Positions 1-6,135 of a DNA stretch of 7,044 nt are shown here, one piece after another (positions within the stretch are counted from its first letter, which is position 1; every line of letters begins with the position of its first letter). The stretch lies in the NCBI GenBank assembly GCA_021296015.1, contig JAGWBG010000072.1:1-7044 (forward strand), given 5' to 3'. A program made the translations under genes and the position numbers. Under the pieces are notes generated by a model. The model saw only the letters and a list, made by a program, of their open reading frames with translations, ran no database searches and was not told where the DNA came from. This DNA is from Dehalococcoidia bacterium. Its GTDB lineage: Bacteria; Chloroflexota; Dehalococcoidia; Lucifugimonadales; JAGWBF01.

Positions 1-56
1 TCTAGGCTGCCCCGGCCCGCCATCCCCTTTACCTGTTCAAGAGTGGGGTGATTCAT
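1..56 (-). CDS. trpE: Anthranilate synthase component I, N-terminal fragment (cut by left window edge)
   Basis: Only 18 complete codons are inside the window, reading MNHPTLEQVKGMAGRGSL before the edge. The pattern Met-x-x-Pro-(S/T)-Leu-Glu-x-Val-Lys-x-x-Ala-x-x-Gly-(N/S)-Leu is how many TrpE proteins begin. The next codon starts with GA (Asp or Glu), where many TrpE have Val or Ile, so the match is not perfect. The start is supported by a purine-rich Shine-Dalgarno sequence (72-64) just upstream. Context is the strongest evidence: the gene follows directly on a T-box leader whose specifier codon is UGG (Trp). TrpE converts chorismate and ammonia (supplied by the TrpG glutaminase) to anthranilate, the first committed step of tryptophan synthesis. 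Other trp genes probably follow outside the window. A different Trp-controlled gene, such as a transporter, is the main alternative. Confidence 0.7.
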   Translation of the reverse strand, partial: MNHPTLEQVKGMAGRGSL

Positions 57-63
57 TTTGTTA

Positions 64-72
64 CCTCTCCTT
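64..72 (-). promoter_or_regulatory. Ribosome binding site of the trpE-like gene
   Basis: The minus strand reads AAGGAGAGG from 72 to 64, followed by seven bases and the ATG at 56-54. This fixes the start codon and lies after the T-box terminator, so translation depends on read-through of that terminator. Confidence 0.75.
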
Positions 73-94
73 ATCTGAGCGCCTTATCAATTCC

Positions 95-128
95 AAAAAC
101 AAAATGCCCCGTCCGCAAGGGACGGGGC
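95..128 (-). terminator. Intrinsic terminator of the Trp T-box
   Basis: On the minus strand GCCCCGTCC (128-120) and GGACGGGGC (114-106) form a perfect 9-bp, mostly G-C stem with a five-base loop. It is followed by the U-rich tract ATTTTGTTTTT (105-95). The 5' arm overlaps the 3' side of the antiterminator, so the two structures exclude each other, as expected for a transcription-attenuating T-box. It may also be the first real stop signal for transcripts reading through from fumC. Confidence 0.92.
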
Positions 129-146
129 TTCCGTGGTGCCACCCTT
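117..146 (-). promoter_or_regulatory. T-box antiterminator element
   Basis: The conserved T-box sequence AAGGGTGGCACCACGG runs from 146 to 131 on the minus strand. AAGGG (146-142) pairs with CCCTT (121-117), and ACGG (134-131) pairs with CCGT (125-122). This leaves the canonical seven-base bulge TGGCACC (141-135). In the T-box family the first four bulge bases, UGGN, pair with the NCCA end of uncharged tRNA. Here N is C, which fits the G discriminator base usual in bacterial tRNA-Trp. Forming this helix removes the 5' arm of the terminator at 128-106. Confidence 0.93.
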
Positions 147-420
147 ATTGCCCCTGTAGCCTCTCTCAAGGGCACGGCTACTGGGAAATCTCCATCGGCG
201 GGGAAGGACCTGCCCTGTCCTTCCGTGCCGTGGACCGGTAACGCGGTCCAGGCGGCTCGGCCTACTCTACATAACGGTCCTGCTTATGCTTTCGGCCTGC
301 GGCTCCGAGGCCCATTCAGCTCCTGCGCTGGCACCGGCTCTCACCTCACCCGGCTCTCTGAGCCTCGCTTGGGAGCGTACTAGCCCTCTTCACAGCCATT
401 ATTCATTTAAGCTTGGCTGA

Positions 421-449
421 AGTATAGCCTCAGCCGACATGGGTGTCAA
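421..449 (-). promoter_or_regulatory. Sigma-70-type promoter of the trp T-box transcript
   Basis: The minus strand has a perfect -35 box TTGACA (449-444), a 17-base spacer and a -10 box TATACT (426-421), five of six to consensus. A start near position 414 would put stem I of the T-box about 17 bases into the RNA. The promoter begins only about 20 bases after the fumC stop, and no terminator separates them. Confidence 0.85.
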
Positions 450-468
450 GGAAGTCGTGGTACCAAAT

Positions 469-1887
469 CTACCCCCCGGCGGGGCCACCGCCCAGACCCG
501 GTTCCGTCATCTTCTCCGGGTCCAACAGTTCGTCAAGCTGCTCATCGGTCAGGTCGGTCATTCTTTTGGCCGTTTCCCTTATCGTGCTGCCGGTAGCGGC
601 GGCCTCCTTGGCTATCTCGGCGGCCCTGTCGTAACCGATGGCCGGGGACAACGCAGTCCCCAGCATGAGACCCTTCTCCACCATGGCCGGGCCGGTTTCA
701 GTGGGTTTGAGGCCCTTCACGCATTGCTCGGCGAAGTTATCGGCGGAGGAGGCCAACAGGGATATGGACTGGAGCAGGTTGTAGGCAGCCACGGGCATCA
801 TGGTGTTAAGCTCGAAGTACCCTCCCTGGCCCGCCAGGGCCACCGTGGCGTCGTTCCCTACCACCTGGGCTACTACCTGGACTACCGACTCGGCAATCAC
901 CGGATTAATCTTGCCGGGCATAATGGAGCTTCCGGGCTGTACCTCCGGCAAGACCAGCTCTCCAAGCCCTGCCCTGGGGCCGCAGCCCATCCACCGGATG
1001 TCATTGGCGATTTTATGAAGGCTTACGGCCACCGTGCGCATCACACCACTGGCCTCCACCGCTGCATCCAGGGTGCTCTGGGCCTGGAAGTGGTTATCCG
1101 TCTCCCGGACCTGGACTCCCGTTATCTCCGAGAGTATCCGGCAGACCCGTCCGGAGAACTCCGGGTGGGTGTTGACGCCTGTGCCGACGGCGGTGCCTCC
1201 CAGGGCTACCTGGGATAGCTCTTCCTGGGCGTGGCGCAGGCGCCCCAGACCGTATTCCACCTGCCCGGCAAAGCCCTTGAACTCCTGCCCCAGGCGAACG
1301 GGCGTGGCATCCTGGATATGGGTACGGCCCGTCTTGATGATGGGCCAGAACTCATCGCTTTTCTTCTCCAGAGCGGTGCGCAGCTTCTCGAGGGCAGGAT
1401 TCAAACTCTCGTTTATCTCGGTGAGGGCGGAGAGGTGTATGGCGCTGGGGATAACGTCGTTTGAGGACTGGCCCATGTTGACGTGGTCGTTGGGATGCGC
1501 CAGTCGGGAGCCCCGTTGCCCGCCCATTATTTCCGTTGCTCGGTTGGCGATGACCTCGTTGGCATTGGTGTTGGAAGAGGTTCCGGAGCCTGTTTGGAAT
1601 ATGTCCACGACGAACTGGTCGTCGAACTTGCCGTCGGCTACCTCCTGGGCGGCCTCCACGATGGCACTGCCGATGTGACCCTCCAGCAGTCCCAGGCTCA
1701 TGTTGGCCCTGGCAGCCGCCAGCTTGATAAGTGCGAGGGCGCGGATGAAGCTGCGGGGGAAGCGTAGGTCACTAATGGGGAAATTAAGCTCCGCCCTCCG
1801 TGTGGATGCGCCGTAGTAGGCGTCTATGGGAACCTCCATAGTGCCCATAGAGTCGCGTTCAGTTCGGACTTTCTGCTGGGTAGCCAT
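469..1887 (-). CDS. fumC: Class II fumarate hydratase (fumarase C)
   Basis: Reversibly hydrates fumarate to L-malate in the citric acid cycle; class II enzymes are iron-free cytosolic homotetramers. The 472-residue length is typical. The family signature GSSIMPGKIN lies at 319-328, with Ser320, Lys326 and Asn328 matching E. coli FumC Ser318, Lys324 and Asn326. GRTHIQDATP contains His190, equivalent to the catalytic His188. GSGTSSN near 100-106 and HPNDHVNMGQSSND near 131-144 are further substrate-site segments. The PGSSIMPGK form with a preceding LPEVQ resembles actinobacterial-type FumC more than aspartase (usually MPAK). I chose the ATG at 1887 over one 12 codons upstream because GGGAGG (1901-1896) sits eight bases before it and family homology begins there. 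The C-terminus ends in a Gly-rich tail. It lies 83 bp downstream of glyQS on the same strand and has its own candidate promoter. Aspartase or another superfamily lyase is less likely. Confidence 0.93.
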   Translation of the reverse strand: MATQQKVRTERDSMGTMEVPIDAYYGASTRRAELNFPISDLRFPRSFIRALALIKLAAARANMSLGLLEGHIGSAIVEAAQEVADGKFDDQFVVDIFQTGSGTSSNTNANEVIANRATEIMGGQRGSRLAHPNDHVNMGQSSNDVIPSAIHLSALTEINESLNPALEKLRTALEKKSDEFWPIIKTGRTHIQDATPVRLGQEFKGFAGQVEYGLGRLRHAQEELSQVALGGTAVGTGVNTHPEFSGRVCRILSEITGVQVRETDNHFQAQSTLDAAVEASGVMRTVAVSLHKIANDIRWMGCGPRAGLGELVLPEVQPGSSIMPGKINPVIAESVVQVVAQVVGNDATVALAGQGGYFELNTMMPVAAYNLLQSISLLASSADNFAEQCVKGLKPTETGPAMVEKGLMLGTALSPAIGYDRAAEIAKEAAATGSTIRETAKRMTDLTDEQLDELLDPEKMTEPGLGGGPAGG

Positions 1888-1895
1888 GACTATAA

Positions 1896-1901
1896 CCTCC
1901 C
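1896..1901 (-). promoter_or_regulatory. Ribosome binding site deciding the fumC start
   Basis: GGGAGG on the minus strand lies eight bases before the ATG at 1887-1885. The alternative upstream ATG at 1923 has no comparable site and lies almost on the predicted transcription start. Confidence 0.75.
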
Positions 1902-1926
1902 GGAAAAGATCAGCGTTTTGCAACTG

Positions 1927-1956
1927 ATTTTAAGCCTCAAAGAATGATTTTGACAA
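1927..1956 (-). promoter_or_regulatory. Candidate fumC promoter
   Basis: The minus strand has TTGTCA (1956-1951, five of six to consensus), an 18-base spacer and TAAAAT (1932-1927, five of six). It lies wholly in the glyQS-fumC gap, starting 14 bases after the glyQS stop. It would give a leader of about 33 bases, so fumC need not depend on the glyQS promoter. Confidence 0.55.
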
Positions 1957-1970
1957 ACCCTTCCTATAGC

Positions 1971-3284
1971 CTACCACCCGTGCTCCAGCTTGTCCCTGAG
2001 AATGTATACCAGGTCGGCTATAGGGACCCTTATCTGCTGCATGGTATCTCGGTCCCGGATGGTGACTCGTTTGTCTTCCAGGGTCTGGAAATCTACTGTG
2101 ACGCAGTAGGGGGTGCCAATCTCATCCTGTCTCCTGTAGCGGCGTCCGATGCTTTGGGCGTCGTCGTACTGGGTGGAGAGGTGCTGTCGTACCAGGGTGT
2201 GTACCTGTCTGGCCGTGGGAGCCAGCCGCTCGTTGCGACTGAGGGGCAGCACCGCCACCTTTATGGGGACTATGTGCCGGTGAAACCGCAGCACCTCCCG
2301 CGTCTCCTCCTTGCGGGATGTAGAATCCGTCTCCTCGTCGTATGCGTCCTGGTGGAAGGCGAGGGCAGCGCGGTCCACACCGCCTGACGGCTCGATGACA
2401 TAGGGATAATATTGGTCCTTGAGCTCCTCATCGAAGTATTTCAGGTCCTGGCCGCTGGCCTCCCCGTGGTGTTTGAGGTCGTAGTCGGTGCGGTTTGCTA
2501 TGCCCTCCAGCTCTGCCCAGCCCCAGGGGAAGCGGTACTCGATGTCGTAGCAGTCCTTGGCATAATGGGCCAGCTCATCCTCGCCATGCCTGCGCAGCCG
2601 GAGATTCTCTCGCCGGATGCCGTGCTTCACATACCAAGAGAACCGTTCCTCCACCCAGGAGTTGAGCCAGTGCTCGTCGGTGCCGGGCCGGACAAAGTAC
2701 TCTATTTCCATCTGCTCGAACTCTCTGGTCCGGAAGGTGGAGTTTCCGGGCGTTATCTCATTGCGGAATGACTTGCCAATCTGGGCGATACCGAAGGGGA
2801 GCTTGCGGCGGGATGCCACCAGCACGTTGGCAAAGTTGACGAAGATACCCTGAGCTGTCTCAGGGCGGAGGTATACCTGGCTGGCCGTGTCTTCCACTGC
2901 TCCCATGAAGGTCTTGAACATCAGGTTGAAGCTGCGAGGCTCGGTGAACGTCCCCTCGTTCCCACATTCGGGACAACGGTCTGGTTCTGGAAGGTCGTCG
3001 GTACGGAAGCGCTGGTGACAATGCCTGCACTCCACCAATGGGTCGGAGAAACTCTCCACGTGGCCGCTGGTTACCCACACCTTGGGGTGCATGAGCATAG
3101 CGGCGGCCAGCCCCGCCATGTCGTCCCGCCCCTGTACCACCGATCGCCACCAGGCGTCTTTGACGTTGCGCTTTAGCTCCACGCCCAGGGGGCCGTAGTC
3201 CCAGGTGGCGTTTAGGCCGCCATATATTTCGCTGCTCTGGAAAAGAAACCCTCTCCGCTTGGACAGAGATAGAATCGTATCCAT
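1971..3284 (-). CDS. glyQS: Glycine--tRNA ligase, alpha2 (single-chain) type
   Basis: Charges tRNA-Gly with glycine using ATP, in the cytosol; essential for translation. The 437-residue protein is slightly shorter than usual for bacterial alpha2 enzymes (roughly 460) but appears complete. The N-terminus has the family block GFLFQSSEIYGG (12-23) and WDYGPLGVELK (28-38). A zinc-ribbon-like pair CxxC (86/89) and CPEC (104/107) follows, then PRSFNLMF (117-124) and LRPETAQGIF (139-148). Class II motif 2 is FRNEI (173-177) to FRTREFEQMEIEYF (184-197). Motif 3 is EPSGGVDR (298-305). The C-terminal anticodon-binding domain begins near 338 (IVPIKVAVLPL). The ATG at 3284 fits the family N-terminus and no in-frame start is seen just upstream, but Shine-Dalgarno complementarity before it is poor. 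It is divergent from the CoA-transferase pair and upstream of fumC. The unrelated alpha2beta2 GlyQ/GlyS type is excluded by these motifs. Confidence 0.96.
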   Translation of the reverse strand: MDTILSLSKRRGFLFQSSEIYGGLNATWDYGPLGVELKRNVKDAWWRSVVQGRDDMAGLAAAMLMHPKVWVTSGHVESFSDPLVECRHCHQRFRTDDLPEPDRCPECGNEGTFTEPRSFNLMFKTFMGAVEDTASQVYLRPETAQGIFVNFANVLVASRRKLPFGIAQIGKSFRNEITPGNSTFRTREFEQMEIEYFVRPGTDEHWLNSWVEERFSWYVKHGIRRENLRLRRHGEDELAHYAKDCYDIEYRFPWGWAELEGIANRTDYDLKHHGEASGQDLKYFDEELKDQYYPYVIEPSGGVDRAALAFHQDAYDEETDSTSRKEETREVLRFHRHIVPIKVAVLPLSRNERLAPTARQVHTLVRQHLSTQYDDAQSIGRRYRRQDEIGTPYCVTVDFQTLEDKRVTIRDRDTMQQIRVPIADLVYILRDKLEHGW

Positions 3285-3416
3285 ACTGGGACATTCAAGG
3301 TAGTGTATAAACGTCCCTTCTCCTTGGCTTTAACTCAGCAAGGGGGTAATCAATTTCAGAATATCTCATGACCCTGTCAATCTGTCCTTGAGCATCGTAT
3401 CATTTTCATGGCGGTC

Positions 3417-3425
3417 ATTATATCA
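3417..3425 (-). promoter_or_regulatory. Extended -10 promoter of glyQS
   Basis: The minus strand reads TGATATAAT (3425-3417), a perfect extended -10 box (TG-N-TATAAT). The -35 region at 17-base spacing (CAGGCA, 3445-3440) is weak, which an extended -10 can compensate. Transcription from about 3410 would give a leader of about 125 bases before the glyQS ATG. Confidence 0.6.
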
Positions 3426-3441
3426 CGTCCGCCCGGACGTG
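3424..3441. repeat. Perfect 18-bp inverted repeat, candidate operator
   Basis: CACGTCC and GGACGTG are perfect seven-base arms around the four-base centre GCCC. The dyad fills the spacer and -35 edge of the glyQS promoter and touches the TG of its extended -10. It lies about 40 bases upstream of the -10 on the other strand. No T tract follows on either strand, so it is not a good intrinsic terminator. A repressor or activator site is the simplest reading, but the regulator is unknown. Confidence 0.55.
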
Positions 3442-3480
3442 CCTGCCGGAAACCTGTGAGAATTGCCTTCCCGTTCTTGG

Positions 3481-3489
3481 TGATATAAA
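3481..3489 (+). promoter_or_regulatory. Candidate extended -10 promoter of the CoA-transferase operon
   Basis: The plus strand reads TGATATAAA (3481-3489), an extended -10 (TG-N-TATAAA). A possible -35 TTGCCT (3463-3468) has a short 15-base spacer, so this relies on the extended -10. A start near 3496 leaves about 43 bases before the ATG at 3539 but only about 7 before the ATG at 3503, which favours the later start. Confidence 0.45.
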
Positions 3490-3530
3490 ATCCTCTCCGC
3501 CCATGATATTGTATTCTGAAGGGCCTCAAC

Positions 3531-3536
3531 GAGGAG
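3531..3536 (+). promoter_or_regulatory. Ribosome binding site of the first CoA-transferase gene
   Basis: GAGGAG lies two bases before the ATG at 3539 and five before the in-frame GTG at 3542. No such site precedes the upstream in-frame ATG at 3503. The very short gap leaves open that GTG 3542 is the codon used. Confidence 0.5.
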
Positions 3537-3538
3537 AT

Positions 3539-4732
3539 ATGGTGGAAGGTCTGCTTGGAGGCGTGCGGGTTCTTGACCTGAGCCAGGATATAGCCGGCTC
3601 CTTCTGCGCCAGACTACTGGCTGACTACGGCGCTGAGGTGGTAAAGGTGGAGCCTCCCGGCGGCGCTGCCCTGCGTCGTATGGGTCCCTTCTATAAAGAT
3701 GACCCACACCCCGAAAAAAGCCTGCTCTTCTTCGTCCTCAACCTCAATAAGCTGGGCGTGACCCTGAATATCGAGAGTGAAGGTGGTAGGAAGATTCTTA
3801 AGGAGTTGGCACGGGATGCCGACGTGATAGTGGAGACCTATAAGCCCAGCTACATGTCATCCTTGGACCTGGCTTACGACCAACTGGAAAAGTTAAACCC
3901 AGGCCTCGTGCTAACCTCTATAACTCCCTTCGGACAGTACGGCCCATATAGCCGGTACGAGGGGGAGGAGATAGTCAGCTACGCAATGGGGGCCATTATG
4001 AGCATCAGCGGCACAAGGGACCGTGCCCCCCTGAAACATGGGGGATTCCAGGCCCAGTATGAGGCAGGTCTGAACGCCGCTGCAGCAACCTCTATGGCCC
4101 TATTCCTTCAGGGTATGACGGGCGAGGGCCAGCATCTTGATATATCTACCACCGAGTGTGTCGGCTCCACCATGATTGCCAACCAGACCCTGTACTCATT
4201 CACCGGAGCTACACAGACCAGGCGCAGTCCTGAGGGCAGTGCTTTCGGGCATCCCATGCCCTGCGCCGACGGCTGGGTTATAGCCCAGACGGGGGCAGGC
4301 GCCGACTGGAATCACATGGCCCGGTTCTTCGACAGACCCCAACTACTGGAACCTCGGTTCGTTGAACAGGCCCGGAGCGCGGAGTACGACCAGGAACTGG
4401 ATGCAGTCCTGTTGGACGCCATAAAGGACAGGGGAAAGAGGGATCTTTTCCGTACGGCCTCGGAGATGCGAATGCTCTTTGGTCTGGTACAGACCCCGGA
4501 GGACCTGGCGCACTGCCCCCAACTCAAGGCCCGGGGGTTCTTCCGGGAAGTAGACCATCCGGTAATGGGTAAGCTGATGGTGCCGGCTGTGCTTTTCAAT
4601 TCAAGCCAGACGCCTTATCAGCCAGGGCGGCCCGCTCCCCTGCTGGGACAGCACAACCTTGCCACCTACCGTGATCGCATGGGTTATACGGGCGCAGACT
4701 TGGTGCAACTGCGACAACTTGACATAATTTAG
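3539..4732 (+). CDS. CaiB/BaiF-type (class III) CoA-transferase family protein, catalytic Asp replaced by Gln
   Basis: A 397-residue member of the class III CoA-transferases, which move CoA between carboxylic acids through acyl-aspartyl and glutamyl anhydride intermediates. The N-terminal Rossmann-like block is clear: GGVRVLDLSQDIAG (7-20) and LLADYGAEVVKVEPPGG (26-42). NKLGVTLNI, DADVIVETYKP and a GPYSRYEG segment follow in family order. The segment GEGQHLDIS (196-204) marks the end of the helix that usually starts with the catalytic Asp (formyl-CoA transferase Asp169). Here the aligned residue is Gln173 (CAG at 4055-4057) in AQYEAGLNAA, so the protein may not be catalytic alone; Glu175 is nearby. 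The C-terminal PAPLLGQHN motif is present, so it is full length. I start it at 3539 rather than 3503 because of the SD and promoter position. It is followed after 14 bp by a second family member, suggesting a heteromer like BbsEF or SmtAB. Substrate unknown. Confidence 0.88.
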   Translation: MVEGLLGGVRVLDLSQDIAGSFCARLLADYGAEVVKVEPPGGAALRRMGPFYKDDPHPEKSLLFFVLNLNKLGVTLNIESEGGRKILKELARDADVIVETYKPSYMSSLDLAYDQLEKLNPGLVLTSITPFGQYGPYSRYEGEEIVSYAMGAIMSISGTRDRAPLKHGGFQAQYEAGLNAAAATSMALFLQGMTGEGQHLDISTTECVGSTMIANQTLYSFTGATQTRRSPEGSAFGHPMPCADGWVIAQTGAGADWNHMARFFDRPQLLEPRFVEQARSAEYDQELDAVLLDAIKDRGKRDLFRTASEMRMLFGLVQTPEDLAHCPQLKARGFFREVDHPVMGKLMVPAVLFNSSQTPYQPGRPAPLLGQHNLATYRDRMGYTGADLVQLRQLDII

Positions 4733-4736
4733 GAGG
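4731..4736 (+). promoter_or_regulatory. Ribosome binding site of the second CoA-transferase gene
   Basis: AGGAGG overlaps the TAG stop of the upstream gene (4730-4732) and lies ten bases before the GTG at 4747. A second purine run AGGGAG (4742-4747) lies eight bases before the in-frame ATG at 4756, so the start is uncertain by three codons. The overlap of stop and SD suggests translational coupling. Confidence 0.7.
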
Positions 4737-4746
4737 CTATCAGGGA

Positions 4747-6135
4747 GTGTCGGAGATGAAAAGGCTTCCACTGGAAGGCATCCGGGTCCTGGACTCATCT
4801 TACATATTTTCCCTTCCCTACACGGGTGCCCTTCTGGCCGATATGGGGGCTGAGGTCATCAAGGTTGAGGGTCCTGGAAGGACGGACCCCACCCGTTTTG
4901 GTGGACTGTTCGGCTCCTTCCCAGAAAACGAGGTATCTGGGGACTGGTGGGACCGGTGCTCCACCTACAACCTGCTGAACCGCGGGAAGTTCTCCCTAAC
5001 CCTGGACCTTACAGACGCCGGGGCCAGGGACCTGTTCCGGGAGATGGTGAGCATCAGCGACGTGGTTATGGAAAACTATACCCCCAGAGTAATGCGCGAC
5101 TGGGGTCTGGATTACCGGAGTCTCAGGAAAGTCAGGCCCGACATCATAATGGTGTCAAATACGGGCTATGGACATGGCGAAGGCCCCTATTCCGGCTATC
5201 CCGCTCAGGCGACCACCCTGGAAGCTACTCACGGTCTCTGCTGGATAACCGGCTACCCGGGAGGACCGCCATCAAGAGCAGGCTCTTCCTATGTTGACTT
5301 TCTCTCTACCTGGACCGCCCTGTTCGCTATCGGAGCGGCCCTACGCCACCGGAGTCGGACCGGTCAGGGCCAGTGGATAGACCTGGCTATGTATCAAATA
5401 GGTGCTATGGCTATTTCCGAATATATACTGGACTACACAGTCAATGGTCGTCTGGGGCAGAGGATGGGCAATCGGCACACCTTCCGTGCACCTCAGGGCT
5501 GCTACAGGTCTGCCGGCGAGGACGAGTGGGTCACCCTGTCCGTAGGCTCCGATGAGCAATGGCAGTCGCTATGCGAACTTATGGGCCAACCTGGACTGAT
5601 CCAAGACCCCCGGTTCGACGGTGCGCTGTCCCGATTTCAGAACCACGACGAGTTGGACTCCATTCTCAATCAGTGGACGGAAAGATACGACAAGTACCAA
5701 CTCATGGAGACGCTGCAGTCTGCGGGGATTCCGTCGGGGCCGGTACTCAACAACAAGGATACCCATCTGGACCCCCATCTCAGGGCCAGGGAATTTCTGG
5801 AGAACGTCACCTTCCCGGAGGAGCGAGGTATAGGCACCAGGCCCTTTATCGGGAGGCCATATAAGTTCTCGAAGAGTCCCCTTGAGATAAAAGGTCCGGC
5901 TCCAGCCCTTGGTCAGCATAACGAGCGCGTTTTGATGGAGCTTCTGGGGGTCAGTGAGGAAAAGTACCTGGTACTGGAGCAGCAGGCTATCACAGGGAAT
6001 GCTCCCGTTACCGGCGAGCCTGTGTTTCCTGCACCCATCGGCAGGCAGATCGAGGAAGGACGGCTGGGCGGCTGGGACCCCGATTATGCAGAGGTGCTGA
6101 AGGACTGCTTGGGTGGGAGGGGTGTTGACAGGTAG
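4747..6135 (+). CDS. CaiB/BaiF-type (class III) CoA-transferase with catalytic Asp
   Basis: A 462-residue class III CoA-transferase. LEGIRVLDSSYIF (9-21) and LLADMGAEVIKVEGPG (29-44) form the N-terminal CoA-binding region. NRGKFSLTLDL (78-88), SDVVMENYTP (104-113) and GYGHGEGPYSGYP (140-152) follow in the usual order. Asp184 (GAC at 5296-5298) in SYVDFLSTWTALFAIGAAL sits at the position of formyl-CoA transferase Asp169, and RTGQGQWIDLAM (204-215) follows as in active members. The C-terminal domain ends with PAPALGQHNERVL (near 388-400). About 60 further residues follow that motif, including a Pro/Gly-rich tail; the upstream protein has a shorter end, and this brings the length above the usual 380-410. 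Start is GTG 4747 or ATG 4756. With the upstream Asp-less paralogue it probably forms a two-subunit enzyme, this being the catalytic partner. The acyl substrate cannot be assigned. Confidence 0.93.
   Translation: MSEMKRLPLEGIRVLDSSYIFSLPYTGALLADMGAEVIKVEGPGRTDPTRFGGLFGSFPENEVSGDWWDRCSTYNLLNRGKFSLTLDLTDAGARDLFREMVSISDVVMENYTPRVMRDWGLDYRSLRKVRPDIIMVSNTGYGHGEGPYSGYPAQATTLEATHGLCWITGYPGGPPSRAGSSYVDFLSTWTALFAIGAALRHRSRTGQGQWIDLAMYQIGAMAISEYILDYTVNGRLGQRMGNRHTFRAPQGCYRSAGEDEWVTLSVGSDEQWQSLCELMGQPGLIQDPRFDGALSRFQNHDELDSILNQWTERYDKYQLMETLQSAGIPSGPVLNNKDTHLDPHLRAREFLENVTFPEERGIGTRPFIGRPYKFSKSPLEIKGPAPALGQHNERVLMELLGVSEEKYLVLEQQAITGNAPVTGEPVFPAPIGRQIEEGRLGGWDPDYAEVLKDCLGGRGVDR

Larger units (their letters stand above)
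95..414 (-). ncRNA. Tryptophan-specific T-box riboswitch leader
   Basis: This is a cis-acting leader that senses uncharged tRNA-Trp and controls the downstream trpE-like gene. Stem I starts with GGCT (397-394) pairing with AGCC (304-301); above it GAGG (388-385) pairs with CCTC (310-307). The specifier loop has the S-turn sequence AGTA (381-378) on its 5' side and GAA-TGG on its 3' side, with the Trp codon TGG at 314-312 followed by a purine. GCTCC (376-372) and GGAGC (323-319) close the helix above the loop. An AGAGA-type distal motif lies near 359-355. Between stem I and the antiterminator are perfect hairpins at 250-231 (7-bp stem) and 224-202 (8-bp stem), plus a weaker one at 181-156. The element ends in the antiterminator (146-117) and the competing terminator (128-95). 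The 5' end near 414 is inferred from the promoter. The region has no gene of its own. Confidence 0.95.

Noticed and set aside
231..242. The 12-mer TGGACCGGTAAC, seen here and again near 6202-6213
   Set aside because: About one shared 12-mer is expected by chance in a window of this size; the left copy is explained by a T-box hairpin and the right copy has no flanking similarity.
48..383. A 111-codon plus-strand reading frame at the left end
   Set aside because: It is antisense to the T-box leader, whose paired elements fully explain the sequence; its peptide has no recognisable domain.
439..1218. A 259-codon plus-strand reading frame opposite fumC
   Set aside because: It mirrors the fumC codons on the other strand; fumC has all catalytic motifs and an SD site, and this frame shows no family features.
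1971..3284. Loss of a domain in the 437-residue glycyl-tRNA synthetase
   Set aside because: Motifs 2 and 3, the zinc-ribbon cysteines and the anticodon-binding domain are all present in order; the shorter length looks like small loop differences.
3352..3380. TTGACA (3380-3375, minus) as the -35 of a second glyQS promoter
   Set aside because: At 17-base spacing the -10 would be GAAATT, a poor match, and TATTCT is only 11 bases away, so no usable pair is formed.
3503..3538. Upstream ATG (3503) as the start of the first CoA-transferase
   Set aside because: It has no SD site, lies about seven bases from the predicted transcription start, and adds 12 residues before the family homology begins.
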